DNA of 64,000 nucleotides, from assembly GCF_017488845.2 (NCBI RefSeq), contig NZ_CP083375.1:1-64000 (forward strand). Direction: 5' to 3'. The position numbers and the translations under genes were made by a program. Source of the DNA: Ensifer canadensis (lineage in GTDB: Bacteria > Pseudomonadota > Alphaproteobacteria > Rhizobiales > Rhizobiaceae). The notes under the pieces are model-generated. The model did not search any database and was not told the DNA's origin. It saw only the letters and a list, made by a program, of their open reading frames with translations. This document shows positions 46,721 to 55,990 of the stretch, piece by piece. Every line of letters begins with the position of its first letter. Within the stretch, counting starts at the first letter, position 1.

Positions 46721-47503
46721 TCAATCTAGCGTCACGAGCCCCAGCATGATGGCCTTTACGACAGCATGGGTTCTATTCATCGCTTGGAGTTTCGTCTTTG
46801 CCATGTCGGTGTAAAAATCGACGCTTTTCTGAGAGATGCTGAGAATTTCAGCGATTTCCCACGCGGTCTTCCCCCTGGCCATCCAGTGCAGTACGTCGAT
46901 TTCGCGTGGCGATAGGAAAGATTTACGCCGCGCCGAACCGACTTTAAGAGAATGACCTAGCAATATGCCTTTGGCTTTTCGATGGTAGCCTTGGGCCAGG
47001 ACCTGTACGATAGGCAGAGCGGCAAGGATACGCTCATTGTTACCGGGCTCCGGAACGACGCTGATGGCAACCGCTTCGCCCAACTCCGTCATGATCGGCA
47101 ACGTGAAGCCGTTGGCGAGACCTGCGTCACAAGCCTCCTGCAGCAGCCGCTTCTGGTTTCTGTCTATATCATCCGATGTGAGCAGATCGCTCCACTGGGC
47201 GATCCCTTGGCCGGTACCCACCCATTTCAAGGTCGGATCGATCTCCTTGTACTTTTGGTGAAAGTAGTGGGTCAGCCATTTGTTCGGAAAATTTGAAATG
47301 ATAAAGTTTTGTGGGTCCACCGTGGATTCATTCATGATGAACGAAGCGCTCATCCTGTGAATATTATAGGCAAACAACGGAAACCCAAGGTGAGACAGCG
47401 TCTTGGAGAAGAGATCTTCGAGAGAGCTTATGTCGGTACACAACTCAAGTTGAAGAAGAAACGGTTGGACCACTTCGGCGTAGATCGTATTGTACTCTGA
47501 CAT
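46721..47503 (-). CDS. LuxR-family AHL-responsive transcriptional regulator
   Basis: 260 residues from the ATG at 47,503 (MSEYNTIYAEV), preferred because GAGAGG sits nine bases upstream; ATGs at 47,512 and 47,536 are alternatives. N-terminal autoinducer-binding domain with the conserved Trp, Tyr, Asp, Pro, Trp in NKWLTHYFHQKYKEIDPTLK and then IAQW. C-terminal LuxR helix-turn-helix about 195-255 (SPREIDVLHWMARGKTAWE, with the family Glu, Leu and Gly). Cognate to the adjacent luxI by position. Likely regulator of the lux-box-like sites. Confidence 0.93.
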   Translation of the reverse strand: MSEYNTIYAEVVQPFLLQLELCTDISSLEDLFSKTLSHLGFPLFAYNIHRMSASFIMNESTVDPQNFIISNFPNKWLTHYFHQKYKEIDPTLKWVGTGQGIAQWSDLLTSDDIDRNQKRLLQEACDAGLANGFTLPIMTELGEAVAISVVPEPGNNERILAALPIVQVLAQGYHRKAKGILLGHSLKVGSARRKSFLSPREIDVLHWMARGKTAWEIAEILSISQKSVDFYTDMAKTKLQAMNRTHAVVKAIMLGLVTLD

Positions 47504-48462
47504 CAGTGACATCCTCTCAACACCTAAATCCAGCATGCGCGAAAGCGTGCTCTCCTCAATAAATATCTTCGCAACAAAACGACGGTTCTCCTGTTTCCGG
47601 TTGCGGTGATCGTGTTAGAGAGGTACTGAATGGACGTCGAATGTGACCGGTGCGTCATTGGTTCTCAGGAGGAGATTCTCCATTGAATTGAGAGCTCATT
47701 CATCGTTTCTCCTGAGCATTTTTAACGGAAATTCTGTGTTTGCAGGCTCTCGTTTTCAAGAAATGCACTCATTGATCTAATTTTCGCGCGCGCTAGCTAC
47801 AGAGTACGGGTATCATATAGTTTATAAGATGGTTTTCCCTTCGTAGGCTAACTTCTTCTCGTATGACCGAAAGTATGCGCCGGCTGGTCGGCGCACAAAC
47901 GGAATGAGAGGGCTAAGAGCGCCGAAGTTGATAACTGCAAAAGAACCTGATTGCCCGCAATATCACGGATAGGTAAGTAATCGTTGCCGCCAAAATGAGG
48001 CGAAAGCACCACGACTTCAGGCTTGATATCAACTGTTCTCATGGACTCTAAAATTGCTATCAGATCCAGTGGGCATTATTGATTCTTACGCAAAACTGCT
48101 CCGGCTTCAACATGTAAAAAATTGTGTATATTTGCAGTTATCGTATTGATTTAAAACGATAAAAATCGTTTCAAAAAAAATCTCCAGCGGTTTAAATTGG
48201 AATAAAAACCTCAAAAAAATTGATTGCGGGGGAAAATATCCGGATTAATTCTGCAATCGTTACCGTAATTAGAAAAATTCCGCTTGGCTGAATCTAGGCA
48301 GATCGAAACATTTGCAAAAGCAATGGCATCGCAATTCATTTTTAGCTCAGAGTGGCTGAGACCATTTTGCCGATTCTTGGGTTGTTGAGAAGGCCAAAAA
48401 GGAAGACAAGTTGACCTGCCACTGAGAATTTCCTCCAGAATGGAATAGAGTCCGGCCCATTG
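47504..48462. other. Intergenic region upstream of luxR, AT-rich in its right half
   Basis: About 960 bp without a gene I can support. The right part (48,050-48,300) is much richer in A and T than its surroundings, with several A runs. Short open frames here (for example on the minus strand at 47,848-48,042) match nothing I recognise. It probably contains the luxR promoter; no CTG-N10-CAG site was found by eye. Confidence 0.4.
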
Positions 48463-49684
48463 TGAACCGCCCCCAAACTCTGGACCAGCTGAGGCTAGAG
48501 TTTTCCGGATTCATTCAGGGAGGCGGGCTGGTTGCGCCTCCTGATTTCATCAGCGAGATCGGCACCTTATTGCCGATCGCACCATGTGGCCGAAACTCAT
48601 TATACGCTCTACGCCAATCCTCCATCTTTTCGCGGGCATCCGCAAGGGTCAGGAACCAGTGCTGGTTCAGACATTCGGCGCGGAAGCGGCCATTGAAGGT
48701 GATGAGGGAAAAGCAATCGATCCAGTGAATCGATTGCCCCGACGCAAGATGAACGCATTGTCGGTCGGTTTGCCGGGGCGTGAGAAGTCCAAGGTGACGC
48801 CTTTGGCAGAGGCCCAAAGGTCAAGATCGCGAGACACGAACTCAATCCCCTGATCGACACGGATCGTCTTCGGATAGCCAACTTTCCGGCATACCCGTTC
48901 CAAGGTTTGCACGACATCTTCACCTCGATAGCTGTGACGAGGATCAAGCACCGGCACATAGCGCGAGAAGGTGTCGACCACCGTGAGCACCCGCAGTTTC
49001 TTGCCGGTCGCGAGTTGGTCGTGAACGAAGTCCATGGCCCAGACATCGTTCGGTCCAACGGCCATTTGCCGATCTTCCCGCAGCTTGGCTTTGACCCGTC
49101 GCTTCGGCGTCTTGTTGCGCAGTTGCAGGCCCAAGTCCCTGTAAATGGGATAGGTTCGCTTGATGTTGGTCCCCCAACCCTCGCGTTCCAGGAGTACATG
49201 TACACGACGATAACCATGGCGCACACGGGTCTCGCAGATCTCACGAATTCGACGTTCCAGACCGGCCTGATCGGCACGGCGAGAGTTGTAATGGTGGGTC
49301 GACCGATCGAAGTTCAGTGCCCCACAGGCACGCCGGATCGAGATCATCCAATCCCGGCACATGCCTTTCACCATCTCGCGGTCCAGCGTCAGGTCCGCGA
49401 CGCTCTTCTTCAACCGCGCATTCTCGTCCTCGAGCTGCTTCAGCCTCTTCATCTCCGGCGGCAGCATGCCCGCGTATTTTTTCTTCCAGTTGAAATAGGT
49501 CGCCTGGCTAATTCCCGCCTTACGGCAGATCTCCGCAACAGACACTCCTTCATCACCCTGCTTCAGAATGAACGCCTTCTGTGCGTCCGAAAACTGCGAT
49601 GCTTTCATCGTCTTCCGTTCCTTTCCCAGCTTGGAAAATGCACCGGAAAACTCTAACCAAAAACGGTCCAGTTTGAAGGGTTCA
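48463..49684 (-). mobile_element. IS3-family insertion sequence (IS407-like), defective
   Basis: 1,222 bp. Imperfect terminal inverted repeats: the left starts TGAACCGCCCCCAAACTC at 48,463, the right reads TGAACCCTTCAAACTGGACC on the opposite strand at 49,684; both contain CTAGAGTTTTCCGG-like or TTAGAGTTTTCCGG further in. The right end lies 3 bp from the stop codon of the orphan luxR gene. The transposase inside is broken. No target duplication was identified. Confidence 0.75.
48515..49608 (-). pseudogene. IS3-family transposase, internally deleted and interrupted
   Basis: It starts as OrfA (MKASQFSDAQKAFILKQGDE, helix-turn-helix, leucine zipper) but runs straight into OrfB sequence (VKGMCRDWMISIRRACGAL), so the OrfA end and OrfB start are deleted and fused. 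The integrase core keeps the first two Asp (AMDFVHDQ, VDQGIEFVSRD). After KPTDNAFI, where the catalytic Glu belongs, about 45 bases of unrelated sequence intervene; the C terminus (FNGRFRAECLNQHWFLTLAD) continues in another frame. Not functional. Confidence 0.8.
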
Positions 49685-49686
49685 GA

Positions 49687-50439
49687 TCAAAGTGGCAAAA
49701 GACGTTCATGCTTTTTAATGATGCCGAGTTCCAATGCCTTCCCAACCGTCTGAGGAAGAGTTTGGCAATTCAGCCGCTTCTGCGCATGACGCAGATGCAT
49801 TCTCACGGTGTGAATCGATAGGCCAAGCAATTTGCCAATGCACTCCGGCTTGTGCCCATTCAGCACGAGTTCCAAGCATGTACATGCGCGTTCCGTTAAA
49901 AGACCAGAGCGTTCTAACGACGAGCCGATTCGCAGCACGTGATAATGCACATGCTGGCCGAAAAATAGCATATCGGCCTCACATCGCCATCGCAGTGCTT
50001 GCCACTCCGAATCGCTAGTTCCCTTGGCCATGAATGTGAATAGGCCGGGCGGACCGTTCGGCGGCGATATCTGCATCGAAAGCCCACGGTCGCCGATCTT
50101 GAAACGCATCATCTCAGAGAAATAGTGCCGAGTTGTTTTCGATCTCCGGTCAATGATGTCCCAGTCTAGCGGCAAGGGAGAGCCGCGCGCTCTATTGACA
50201 ATGGGATCGATCATGAAGAATTCCCGATCATCGTATTGCCGAAACCACTCCGGATCACTCGTCGATATGACGATGGTAGATTGGATCTTGTCGGCGCTAA
50301 ATCGTCTGAAGCCCCGATACGTGATGTTTGACAGTTTATAATGATCGCGGAGGTCGTGGATCACCTTCGATACATCTTGGCGCGATGTTGCCGCGTTCAG
50401 AGCTTCCAAACTTCGGTTCATCATGCCGTTTCGATCCAC
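49687..50439 (-). CDS. Orphan LuxR-family regulator
   Basis: 250 residues. N-terminal autoinducer-binding-like domain with Trp, Tyr, Asp, Pro spacing (DPEWFRQYDDREFFMIDPIV) and a C-terminal LuxR helix-turn-helix (LTERACTCLELVLNGHKPEC, SIHTVRMHLRHAQKRL). The Glu that normally follows Arg in this helix-turn-helix is Ala. No luxI lies beside it, so it is an orphan receptor or a second receptor for the signal made at 45.9 kb. The IS3 copy abuts its 3' end. Confidence 0.88.
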   Translation of the reverse strand: MDRNGMMNRSLEALNAATSRQDVSKVIHDLRDHYKLSNITYRGFRRFSADKIQSTIVISTSDPEWFRQYDDREFFMIDPIVNRARGSPLPLDWDIIDRRSKTTRHYFSEMMRFKIGDRGLSMQISPPNGPPGLFTFMAKGTSDSEWQALRWRCEADMLFFGQHVHYHVLRIGSSLERSGLLTERACTCLELVLNGHKPECIGKLLGLSIHTVRMHLRHAQKRLNCQTLPQTVGKALELGIIKKHERLLPL

Positions 50440-50568
50440 GGCTAGCTCCGTCTAATTGGTAATGGAATATGCCGAAAACTTGAGATCTTATTTCCTGAAC
50501 AAGGGGTGGCCTATTAGACATGATTGAGTCAAGCAGTTCCTCCCTGCGTAGCTATGCGGCAAGCCTGT

Positions 50569-50787
50569 TCAAGGAAGAGCCTGGGCTGCCCGGCGATGGA
50601 TCTTGCGATCTCCGACGACGCGTTCGGCAAGGGCGCCGAAGCCTAACGCAAGTCCAGCCCAGAGCATTGCATGCATGCCGAGCGACGTCATGCGGAAGTT
50701 CCACAGCAGAACTGCCGAATAGCTTTCTGGCACCTCGTTGATCGGGGGCAACAGATAGAGGATTCCGGAGACGATCATAATGAACAT
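50569..50787 (-). pseudogene. Membrane-protein C-terminal remnant, possibly CbtA-like cobalt transporter subunit
   Basis: 72 residues with two hydrophobic helices, FIMIVSGILYLLPPINEVPE and MHAMLWAGLALGFGALAERV, separated by LLWNFRMTSLG. The pattern recalls the C terminus of CbtA proteins, from memory and not verified. Its upstream part is missing, cut by the ISL3 element 41 bp away. Nothing else is seen in 50,440-50,827. Confidence 0.4.
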
Positions 50788-50827
50788 GACGCCTGCTCCT
50801 GCTACAGCGTTACAGGCACCGTATTTG

Positions 50828-52606
50828 GGGTCTTCCTCACTTTGTGTGGAGCTCGACCAATTTGATCGGCATCATCCGCGCTCGGAGAAGCTCTGGTCCC
50901 GCCCTGCCGTACATTGCGCGCTTGATCGTCTTCAGTCGGTTGATCTGGCCTTCTGCCTGACCGTTGCTCCAGGGCAGGTCGATGGCGTTACAGACGGCGT
51001 CGATATCACGGTGAAGTACACGGGCGAAGCGGGCCAGGAAGGCGAGATCAGAATGAATGGCGTCGTCGATCCATTGCTCGAGTTTCGCCGAATCTCGGCC
51101 ACGAAATATGCCGCGAAATCGCATGGCGAAGCTCCGCAAAACGGCGAATGTTTGTGACCCGTGCTTAAGTGCATCGACTTTCCGCGCCTGATTGATTGTC
51201 AGTGCGCCGCGCGGCTTTATGCAAAGAGTAGCGGCGACAATGGGTGAGATCAAATGACCGGTTTGCGGATCACGGACAGGCAAATTGTCAGGTGCTCTGT
51301 CGGAGAGCCCAATCCGAGTCGGCGCCGTATCATCCTTATCCTCATCCGTTTCCGGTCTCTCGGCGCGGCACCATGTTGCCAGGAGGCGTTCGAGATTAGA
51401 TAAGCTACCGGTATATCCGCGGTGTTTTATGTCATGAAACAAATGCCGCCCACGGCGGTTGCCATCCTTCCAAGACTGAGTGAGGAACGCTTGAAGTAGA
51501 GAGGAGATGTCGGCTGTAGCGTGCCCCTGCGTCGATCGGGTGGAGTATCGAACGTCAGCCATTTCGTGATGCTTCGTCGGCCATATCCTGTACGACGTGC
51601 AATGTCCGAGCAGGTCAGGCCTTCTTTGCTCAAGGCGTGTACCGTCTCGAACACATCCTTCCGGGACTGTCGATGTGCCCGGCGAAGTTGATTGCGCCCC
51701 GGGTGTTTCTGGGGCCGGCTCATGCAAGTTTCGATTGCCATGATCAAACGCGATGTCCTCCCTCGTCAGGCAGCAGTGCCCTGCCTGTAGCGCGACCGGA
51801 TAGGCTCATCTGTTCTTCTATAGCGAGCCGCAATTTTGGATGAGATGAAAACGATCTGCCACCTGAGACGCTTGCGGCGCACCCTCACGAGCGCCCTGTG
51901 CGTAAAGCCCGCATCGATCCCGGCTGACCACCTCAATAGAGGGGTGCCGCTTCAACCATCGGGAAACGCTTTCCACACTCCGGTCTTCGAGAATGTCCAT
52001 GACCTCTCGGCGTTCAAGATCGACAATGATCGTGCCGTAGCGCCAAGATTTCCTCCAACTCCAGTCATCGATACCGACGATACGAGCTGACGGTTGGTCG
52101 TCGACCCGTGAAGCATTGCGCTTCAAGTGCCGAAGGATGGTGTCGTCACTAATCGACATCCCTAGCCGCTCCATCAAGCGCTCTCCGGGCCGCCCGCCCG
52201 TACTATGGCCAAGCAGACTGACTATTTCGGCGCCCCTCGTTGTCCTGCGGGCATAAGGGATCGCAATCGCTGGGACCCGGTCCGTGAACGTTTGACGTCG
52301 GCATTGCCGATATTTGCAACGCCAGCGGCTCAATTGAAGTCTTACCGTCACCTCATTGCCTTGGATCGGCAAGTCCTGAAGACTGCGGTACGACCAGCCG
52401 TGCCGACTTCTACTCTGATGTCTGCAATCCGGGCATATGCCAGATGATGGTCCGCACGCAGATACAAGCCAATCGCCTTTGTCGCTGGATACGACGCTCT
52501 GCACCTTAATGCCCGGGCCGGGCGACCATATCGATTTCGTTTGCATGCCAGCTCATACCAACGTCATCGCCAACGATCTGTTAACCACACAAAGTGAGGA
52601 AGACCC
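50828..52606 (-). mobile_element. ISL3-family insertion sequence, defective
   Basis: 1,779 bp bounded by perfect 22-bp terminal inverted repeats: 50,828-50,849 begins GGGTCTTCCTCACTTTGTG and 52,585-52,606 is its exact reverse complement. No 8-bp target duplication is evident, which fits a rearranged or old insertion. Confidence 0.85.
50837..52546 (-). pseudogene. ISL3-family transposase broken into three frames
   Basis: The first part (52,546 leftward) has the zinc-finger/helix-turn-helix region (CPDCRHQSRSRHGWSYRSL) and DDE start (IVGIDDWSWRKSWRYGTIIV, ADRFHL). The middle (RKDVFETVHALSKEGLTCSD) and the C-terminal part (HSDLAFLARFARVLHRDIDA, PWSNGQAEGQINRLKTIKRA) lie in other frames. At least two frameshifts separate them, so it is inactive unless they are sequencing errors. 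Confidence 0.85.
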
Positions 52607-53014
52607 TGTTTCTTCTGTTCGCCGGGTTCGCGGCCGCCGGCGCGCTCTTCTTTGCAGCCGGGACACGAATGCCTCCTCCAAATACAAGAACGGGCATGCG
52701 CGTCGCACGTGAGCGCGAGAATTCTATTTTGCCGGCGCAGAGGCTAGCCTGGTCGCCGTCCGGATCGACAACTCCGGTAACCACGCCCTCCTTATCGTCG
52801 CCATATTATGTTCTTGCGGCGCGCTTCTGATCCTGCTTTTGCTTAGCCGCCGCCGGCCCTCGATCGAAACAATGGTGTTGCAGAAATCCTAACTTTTGCA
52901 TCAAAATCGGCATCATCAGCCGTACAGGCCATTTTCGCGTTTGGAATACAGGGCCTATGGAGCCATCGCAGATACCGTGATCGCAGCCGAGGGAGGAGCA
53001 ATCTCTGTCTTGCT
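52607..53014. other. Intergenic stretch right of the ISL3 element
   Basis: About 400 bp with no gene I can support. The open frame at 52,594-52,830 on the + strand begins inside the ISL3 repeat and resembles nothing I know. Confidence 0.35.
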
Positions 53015-54565
53015 TCAACAAAAACGTCTACTGATCCTGCCAAGATAGAAGAATTCCTTTCCCGGCTGCGGCGTCGAGTCGGGAAATATCACATAGCCCT
53101 CGTTCAGTGCTCTAATTTCTTCACCGGAAGCCCTGTAGGCTATGATGTCATCGCCATGAACCGGATCGCCAGTTTTCCAGGGTTTCGCTAAGCGATCATT
53201 TGGATCGTTCGCGTAGATCACGTCGACAAGCTCAATCGACTGCGTGACGGTCCGTGTTGGCATAGGCGCATCAATAAGCCTCAAGATCGCAAGTGCGCGC
53301 CGTATTGCATTCGACGCGATGGTGTGGGTTTTTGGATCTTGATGAGAGCCGCATTCGAGCGTGACACCATAGCCGCCGACAAATCTCATATACTCCGCCG
53401 TTCCAACTCCGGCCGATACCAAAGGTTTGACTCGGCTCTCCCCAAGCGAGTTCGATCCCCTCAGAAGGCCATTGACGTTGGTCGACAGCCAGCCATGGAG
53501 TATCAGCGCCGGCCCTAACGCAGAAGCGAATGCTTCCTCTTTGGCAGCGCTGGCAAATGGCTCAATTGCATCATTGTTGTCTTGTGGTCCGACGAATACA
53601 AACGGACATCCCTCTGACTTAAACGAGTGTATGTCCAGAAGCACGTCATGATCTCGCATCATGGCGCAAATCTGATTTGCGACGAGGTCTTCGTATTGCG
53701 TGGGTATCGTTACTTCGCGCAGGTCTCGATTGAGATTGCGATCTCCTTCACGCTCACCCTTCAAAAAGGCTTTCATGTTCACAATCGGGACAAATGTCAC
53801 CAGGCCGCGCTCGATCTTCAATTTACTCCCTGAGCATTCTGAAACGATTTTTCGGATCGCTTCAGGACCACATATCTCGTTCCCATGGACCGCCCCCAGT
53901 ACGAGGAGACGCGGTCCCGGTCGAAGCCCCCTGAATTGATAAATTTCGATTGGACCAGTCTGACGTAGTTGTTCATCCAGCGCTTCGTCGTAGTCGATAT
54001 CAATAACCATTCCAGGTGCGAGTTTCGAAACAAGCCGATGGAGATCGATTTCCCGAACCGCAACGCATCCTGCGGTTCCGGTCATTTCCGGCCGAGCGAC
54101 ATGAATGAAAATGGCGCTTCCCCGATGAGGTTCAACATTGGCATCATTATAACCAATGGGCACCACGATATCGAAAAAGGGACCTGTCCTTGCTCTATCG
54201 ATGCGTTCCGACGCTGGGGCGCCCCCCGAGGTAATGGTTAGGCGGTTGTACGTTGCCCGCTCGGGGTTTTCTTCCCAGGCCATTTCGTTCGTCATTGGAA
54301 CAAACGGAAACGATAAAGCCAAAAGTGGAGGGGTCCATCGGGAGGGATTATAAAGCCCGTACCGAAGCGGAAAGATGCCCACGGGGGTATGGCCATCTCC
54401 TTCTCGTTTTTGCGAAGCGCTTATCAATCCACTGCGACCAACGACACAAGGCACTGTCCAATCATCGATCGATAGAAACCCTTTGTGCCCTTCTGTGGCA
54501 TTCCGCGGAATGCGAACCTTCACAGTTGGTAGGTGGCTTCCACGGCGCTCAGGGTACGAGTTCAT
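53015..54565 (-). CDS. Fusion protein: YkuD-type (L,D-transpeptidase-like) domain plus succinylglutamate desuccinylase/aspartoacylase domain
   Basis: 516 residues, no signal peptide. Residues about 20-200 resemble a YkuD domain: GDGHTPVGIFPLRYGLY and the catalytic block IFIHVARPEMTGTAGCVAV, with His and the nucleophilic Cys; the usual Ser-x-Gly-Cys-x-Arg is changed to Thr-Ala-Gly-Cys-Val-Ala. Residues about 215-430 form a zinc carboxypeptidase-like AstE/AspA domain: GAVHGNEICGPEAI (H-x2-E zinc ligands), DIHSFKSEG (third ligand) and LECGSHQD (catalytic Glu). The C-terminal 80 residues form the family's small beta domain. The substrate is unknown; a joint amide-bond chemistry on one molecule is a guess. 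The next gene, a GntR regulator, is 117 bp upstream on the same strand. Confidence 0.75.
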   Translation of the reverse strand: MNSYPERRGSHLPTVKVRIPRNATEGHKGFLSIDDWTVPCVVGRSGLISASQKREGDGHTPVGIFPLRYGLYNPSRWTPPLLALSFPFVPMTNEMAWEENPERATYNRLTITSGGAPASERIDRARTGPFFDIVVPIGYNDANVEPHRGSAIFIHVARPEMTGTAGCVAVREIDLHRLVSKLAPGMVIDIDYDEALDEQLRQTGPIEIYQFRGLRPGPRLLVLGAVHGNEICGPEAIRKIVSECSGSKLKIERGLVTFVPIVNMKAFLKGEREGDRNLNRDLREVTIPTQYEDLVANQICAMMRDHDVLLDIHSFKSEGCPFVFVGPQDNNDAIEPFASAAKEEAFASALGPALILHGWLSTNVNGLLRGSNSLGESRVKPLVSAGVGTAEYMRFVGGYGVTLECGSHQDPKTHTIASNAIRRALAILRLIDAPMPTRTVTQSIELVDVIYANDPNDRLAKPWKTGDPVHGDDIIAYRASGEEIRALNEGYVIFPDSTPQPGKEFFYLGRISRRFC

Positions 54566-54682
54566 AGGCTAGATTTCCGGCATATTGGCGTAGGAACAGT
54601 CGGATCGTCAGGTTGGCTCTTGTCTGCAAATTGCGCATCAGCGAACAATCTGGCTCTGGCCCGATCTATCTCTGCACACAGT

Positions 54683-55300
54683 TTATTGCTTGGGCATTTG
54701 CACATCAATTAGACAATTCTTTGCTGCTTCGATGTGGTCCCTTAGCAATTGTACAGCGTCGTCAACCCTCTTTTCGATATAGGCGCACGTGATCTCTTCG
54801 TGGTCATGGAGCCATTTTGGTGTTTCATCAACCAACCTGTCGTATTGAGCGGAATACAATATGCAGTTGCGGCGCAGTTCCTCAATTATCGTTATTTGGC
54901 GCTGGCGGCCTGCGGGCGCGTATAGCGTCAGGTGAAAAAGCCAGTCGCCTTCTATCCACCCAGACCTACCTGCTTCCAGCGATGATTTCTGTAGAGAATA
55001 TTTAACTTCCGCGTAGTGCGCGTCGGTGACTGATGACATGGCGTGACGCAACAGATCACACTCTAGTAGAACTCTTAAGTCGAACACTTGCGAAAGCTCA
55101 TCCCGGCTTAACTCAATGACCTGTGCCCCCTTTCCAGGCACGAGCGCAACCAGTCTCTCCGAGGCGAGTTGTTGCAACGCGTCTCGCACAGGAATGCGGC
55201 TTACCCCGAAACGGACAGCCAAATCTGTTTGCGACAGCCACGTGCCCGGCGGGAGCGCGCCGTTTAGGATCTCCGCCTTCAAAAGTTCAGCAACCGACAT
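54683..55300 (-). CDS. GntR-family regulator (FadR/FCD subfamily)
   Basis: 205 residues. Winged helix-turn-helix 1-65 (LPPGTWLSQTDLAVRFGVSR then IPVRDALQQLASE), followed by an all-helical FCD effector domain (DLRVLLECDLLRHAM, with later His residues in WLFHLTLY and HDHEEI/DHIEAA as possible metal ligands). Divergent from the OsmC gene. The GTATAC palindrome between them is the probable operator, allowing control of itself and of osmC. Confidence 0.9.
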   Translation of the reverse strand: MSVAELLKAEILNGALPPGTWLSQTDLAVRFGVSRIPVRDALQQLASERLVALVPGKGAQVIELSRDELSQVFDLRVLLECDLLRHAMSSVTDAHYAEVKYSLQKSSLEAGRSGWIEGDWLFHLTLYAPAGRQRQITIIEELRRNCILYSAQYDRLVDETPKWLHDHEEITCAYIEKRVDDAVQLLRDHIEAAKNCLIDVQMPKQ

Positions 55301-55321
55301 CTTGCCTACCCATCATTTTAC

Positions 55322-55335
55322 GTATACGCGTATAC
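55322..55335. promoter_or_regulatory. GntR/FadR-type operator in the divergent GntR-OsmC promoter
   Basis: GTATACGCGTATAC is a perfect 14-bp palindrome made of two GTATAC units, 22 bp upstream of the GntR ATG and 34 bp before the OsmC ATG. GTATAC half-sites are typical of FCD-type GntR regulators. Binding is inferred. Confidence 0.6.
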
Positions 55336-55368
55336 ACAGCATAATTCATAACGTGCTGGAGGGATAGC

Positions 55369-55818
55369 ATGAAAATGACGGTTGAGGTTCGTTGGGAACG
55401 GCAGGCCGCGGTATTTACTGACAAGCGTTATAGCCGCGCGCACACTTGGCATTTTGATGGTGGTCAGGTGGTCCCGGCGTCTGCCTCACCACACATCGTT
55501 CCCCTCCCCTATTCTGTTGAAGCAAACGTTGATCCCGAAGAGGCCTACATTGCTGCAATTTCCAGTTGCCATATGCTGACGTTCTTGTCACTTGCCGCGC
55601 CGAAGGGTTTAGTCATCGAAAGCTACACCGACAGAGCGACAGGCGTGATGGAAAAGGTAAACGGAAAGCTTGTCGTGAGCCGCGTCGACCTCGATCCGAC
55701 CATTGTTTACGTTGGTGAGCAGCCCAATGCGTCAACCCAAGCGGAATTGCACCACCAAGCGCATGAACAATGCTTCATCGCGAATTCGGTAAAAACAGAT
55801 ATCCAGGTCGTCGCGTAA
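55369..55818 (+). CDS. OsmC-family peroxiredoxin-like protein
   Basis: 149 residues. ATG with GGAGGG ten bases upstream. OsmC fold with the two reactive Cys in AAISSCHMLTFLSLA and HEQCFIANSV, and the Glu/Arg pattern (NVDPEEAYIAAIS). The family reduces organic hydroperoxides. It is followed by a hairpin terminator, so probably a single-gene unit controlled by the divergent GntR regulator. Confidence 0.9.
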   Translation: MKMTVEVRWERQAAVFTDKRYSRAHTWHFDGGQVVPASASPHIVPLPYSVEANVDPEEAYIAAISSCHMLTFLSLAAPKGLVIESYTDRATGVMEKVNGKLVVSRVDLDPTIVYVGEQPNASTQAELHHQAHEQCFIANSVKTDIQVVA

Positions 55819-55860
55819 CATATTCATGCCGCCGATTGACGACAGGAAGGTATTCAAGAC

Positions 55861-55887
55861 GTTTCCGTCCCTAATTGGGACGGAAAC
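55861..55887 (+). terminator. Hairpin after the OsmC gene
   Basis: Perfect 11-bp stem GTTTCCGTCCC/GGGACGGAAAC with loop TAATT, 43 bp past the stop. No T-run follows. Confidence 0.55.
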
Positions 55888-55990
55888 TTCCGACTGATCC
55901 ATCGGCTGTTCGTGCAGATCGAACGGGTTATGCGGATCAATGGCCTCAGCGCCGTGCCCGAGGACGTTGTGAAGGCGGAAACACCAAAAG

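Noticed and set aside
47848..48042. Minus-strand open frame of 64 codons upstream of luxR
   Set aside because: No recognisable pattern, no clear ribosome site, and located in a probable regulatory region.
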